Positions 52,562 through 54,448 of a stretch of 54,448 nt of DNA are shown piece by piece (position 1 is the stretch's first letter; the number at the start of each line of letters is the position of its first letter). The translations under genes and the position numbers were made by a program. Source of the DNA: Gemmataceae bacterium (lineage in GTDB: Bacteria > Planctomycetota > Planctomycetia > Gemmatales > Gemmataceae); the NCBI GenBank assembly GCA_009691845.1, contig SIAJ01000031.1, positions 1 to 54,448 of the forward strand, in the 5' to 3' direction. The notes under the pieces were generated by a model. That model was not told the origin of the DNA, did no database searches, and worked only from the letters and a program-made list of their open reading frames with translations.

Positions 52562-53272
52562 ATGATCTGTCCTGCTTGCGGTGCCGCCAACGAAGATGGC
52601 GTCCTTTTCTGCGAGACCTGCAAGGCCGACCTGGAAATGCCGGCTGTCGCGCCGACCTCGCCACTTATGACCGAATCCGTTTTCACGCCACCGGTCGAGG
52701 AACCCATTCTGCTCGAACCGGTCGAGGAAACTCCGACCATCAAGATCGCGGCACAGGTCGAACAGGGTCTGCCGTCGTCGCCATCGAGCGACGATCATCC
52801 GGTTGTCCCGGTCAGCCCGCAACCACCTCTTTTTCCCTCGGAATACCCGACCATAGAACTGTCCGGCGCGATCCTGGCACAGATCGGCGGGCCGGCTGAA
52901 GATGATTACCCCACAGCCGAGCCACCACTGGCGCAGTCGTCAGCCAGCCCGAATCCGAAGCTCATCGTGGTTCGTGGCCAGCGCGTCGATGCACTCTACC
53001 CGATTTTTCCTGGGAAGAACTACATCGGCCGCACCGACGATATGCCAGTCGACATCGACATCGAGGATCAAGAAGCGGCGGATCGCATATGGTCGTCGCG
53101 GCAACATGCCGTGATTCACTTCGAGGAAGGCAAGCTGACACTCGAAGACCTGAACAGCCTGAATGGCACGTTCGTGAATCGCACTCGCGTTCATCCCGGC
53201 CAGATGAAGGAATTGTTGGCGAACGATGTGATTCAAATCGGCACGGTACACATGAAGGTGGCTCTCGAATAA
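52562..53272 (+). CDS. Zinc-ribbon FHA-domain protein
   Basis: 236 residues. An N-terminal zinc ribbon has C3-x2-C6 and C17-x2-C20 (CPACGAAN, CETCKADLE). A Pro/Glu/Ser-rich linker (22-130) is probably disordered. The FHA domain (about 140-236) has the phosphothreonine-binding blocks YIGRTDD, WSSRQHAVIHFEEG and DLNSLNGTFVNRTRV. It should bind phospho-Thr peptides made by a Ser/Thr kinase; the kinase 10 bp downstream is the natural partner. The linker contains Ser/Thr that might be phosphorylated (inference). Start ATG at 52562. Confidence 0.93.
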   Translation: MICPACGAANEDGVLFCETCKADLEMPAVAPTSPLMTESVFTPPVEEPILLEPVEETPTIKIAAQVEQGLPSSPSSDDHPVVPVSPQPPLFPSEYPTIELSGAILAQIGGPAEDDYPTAEPPLAQSSASPNPKLIVVRGQRVDALYPIFPGKNYIGRTDDMPVDIDIEDQEAADRIWSSRQHAVIHFEEGKLTLEDLNSLNGTFVNRTRVHPGQMKELLANDVIQIGTVHMKVALE

Positions 53273-53281
53273 GTCGCGTTG

Positions 53282-54448
53282 ATGCCCCAGGTCGTCCCAT
53301 GTCCCGCGTGCGGTCAACACTTGAAACTCCCGGACGGCCTCCTGGGCAAGTCCGTCAAGTGTAAATGTTCGCACGTCTTCATCGCTCCGGCCCCCACGAG
53401 TGCGTGTCCGGGTTGCAACTCGATCGTTTCTGAATCCGCGGCAACCTGCCCTGATTGCGGCTACCAACTCACCCCGCAAGTCACACTCCAGCCCATCAAA
53501 CACGAGGAGGAGGAAAAGCTCAACGTCTGCCCCAATTCGGCGTGTGGCACGTTGAACCCGCCCGGCGAGCGTCTGTGCCAACGCTGCAATACACCATTGC
53601 CCGGTGCGGTCGGCCAGATGATCGCGGGAAAGTACCGCATCGAACAGCCATTGGCGACGGGCGGGTTTGGCGTGGTCTACCGTGCGACGATCGTGGCCAC
53701 GGGCGAACCGATTGCTGTCAAGGAGATGATCGCCACGGATGCGAAAGAGTTCGCCATCCGGCAGAAGTTCTTTCGCCGCGAGGCCGAGATTCTCGGGGCT
53801 TTGCAAGCGATTTCGATCGTGCCGCGTCTCTATGATTTCATCGAAGAAGGCAGTGCCGCCTATTTGGTGATCGAGTACATTCCGGGCAGCGACCTACTGA
53901 GCTGCTTGCAGCAACCGGACGCGAAACCGTTCCCCATCAAGCAAGTCGCCGCCTGGGGGGCGAAGATTTGCGAGGCACTCGCCCACATGCACCGAATGAA
54001 TCCGCCGCTGATCCACCGAGATTTGAAGCCGGACAACATCATGTTGCAGCCGGACGGCCAGGGCATCCGTCTGATCGACTTCGGCACGGCCCGCGAGATG
54101 GGCAAGGGTCCACGCGAACGCATGGTCGCCAAGACGAAGGTGTTTACCGAAGGATATGCCCCGCAGGAACAGGTGGCAGGCAAACCTGAACCACGCAGCG
54201 ACCTCTTCGCACTCGCGGGGACCTTGTACCACCTGGCCACGGGAAAGGCTCCGGATGGCCACTTTACCGGCTACGATTTAACCAAACAGCTTGCGACCAA
54301 TCCGGAGGCCGACCGCTGGTTCTGGGAAATCCTTTCGATAAACCTGTCGCAGGAAGTGTGCGACCGCTATTTGACGGCACGCGATATGAAGGGGGATCTG
54401 GAACGTGGGTTGGTCACCCGCGAGGTGTACTGCCCAAAATGTGGCACG
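53282..54448 (+). CDS. Zinc-ribbon Ser/Thr protein kinase, cut by window end
   Basis: 389 codons are present and the gene runs off the window. It starts at ATG 53282, ten bases after the FHA gene stop. The N-terminus has three zinc-ribbon-like units: CPACGQHLKLPDGLLGKSVK with CKC, CPGCNS...CPDCG, and CPNSACG...CQRCN. The kinase domain begins near residue 118: GKYRIEQPLATGGFGVVYRA, catalytic Lys in IAVKEM, HRDLKPDN at about 246, IDFGTAR at about 264, and GYAPQEQ. A further CPKCG appears at the very end, so another zinc ribbon follows. It would phosphorylate Ser/Thr proteins and probably signals through the FHA protein. Its C-terminal part is unseen. Confidence 0.93.
   Translation, partial: MPQVVPCPACGQHLKLPDGLLGKSVKCKCSHVFIAPAPTSACPGCNSIVSESAATCPDCGYQLTPQVTLQPIKHEEEEKLNVCPNSACGTLNPPGERLCQRCNTPLPGAVGQMIAGKYRIEQPLATGGFGVVYRATIVATGEPIAVKEMIATDAKEFAIRQKFFRREAEILGALQAISIVPRLYDFIEEGSAAYLVIEYIPGSDLLSCLQQPDAKPFPIKQVAAWGAKICEALAHMHRMNPPLIHRDLKPDNIMLQPDGQGIRLIDFGTAREMGKGPRERMVAKTKVFTEGYAPQEQVAGKPEPRSDLFALAGTLYHLATGKAPDGHFTGYDLTKQLATNPEADRWFWEILSINLSQEVCDRYLTARDMKGDLERGLVTREVYCPKCGT

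Overview
The window looks like a chromosomal segment of a planctomycete, most likely of the Gemmataceae type. This is inferred from gene content: a DUF1559 protein with a prepilin-type N-terminus, zinc-ribbon Ser/Thr kinases, a Tat-exported sugar isomerase-like protein, ThuA/LamG/propeller fusions, a remnant of a planctomycete-style ECF sigma factor, an Uma2 remnant, generally high GC, and many dispersed palindromic repeats. I saw no tRNA, rRNA, CRISPR array, transposase or integrase, and no clear prophage.

Layout. 0.3-4.3 kb (minus): a Ser/Thr kinase with a C-terminal LITAF-like membrane zinc ribbon, next to an SPFH-like coiled-coil zinc-ribbon protein. 4.8-8.4 kb (plus): a secreted serine hydrolase and a secreted protein of seven tandem repeats. 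9.0-15.7 kb (plus): a protein-folding cluster, groEL1-groES-groEL2-[terminator]-dnaJ-grpE-fmdB-yacG-yacP. 15.9-18.6 kb (minus): RraA-like protein, aldo/keto reductase, TIGR01777-type epimerase. 18.8-22.9 kb (plus): mutM, a histidine kinase with a CxxCH haem sensor, a FlgM-like small protein, a Fur-family repressor. 22.9-26.1 kb (minus): a polytopic membrane protein, a small lipoprotein, a DUF1559 pseudopilin. 26.2-28.5 kb (plus): purU and two proteins of unknown function. 28.6-35.1 kb: a DUF4912 protein, a 2-Cys peroxiredoxin, an NHL/TPR protein and a large membrane protein. 35.7-39.1 kb: carB. 39.2-46.4 kb (minus): a TIM-barrel protein, a polytopic membrane protein and a 1475-residue ThuA fusion. 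46.7-49.0 kb (plus): an APC permease translationally coupled to a phosphatidylcholine synthase. 49.0-51.1 kb (minus): an AlkD-like protein, an orphan and an Uma2 pseudogene. 51.2 kb to the end (plus): a VWA protein, an FHA protein and a zinc-ribbon Ser/Thr kinase cut by the window edge.

The most unusual signal is a set of short imperfect palindromes from several families. They lie between genes and also, in frame, inside genes. A 69-bp palindrome adds exactly 23 codons to the linker of carB. A 93-bp one adds exactly 31 codons to a loop of the membrane protein at 40.4-42.0 kb, which carries at least three more. Others lie in a loop of the ThuA domain and of the membrane protein at 22.9-24.4 kb. 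Two families also supply stop or start codons: the epimerase and the ThuA fusion both end on a stop codon inside a repeat. This resembles the in-frame palindromic elements of Rickettsia, but the sequences differ.

Two signalling modules also deserve attention: the LITAF-like kinase/SPFH pair and the VWA-FHA-kinase triad. The permease/Pcs pair suggests choline uptake coupled to phosphatidylcholine synthesis. Function calls rest on recognised motifs read by eye; no database search was possible.
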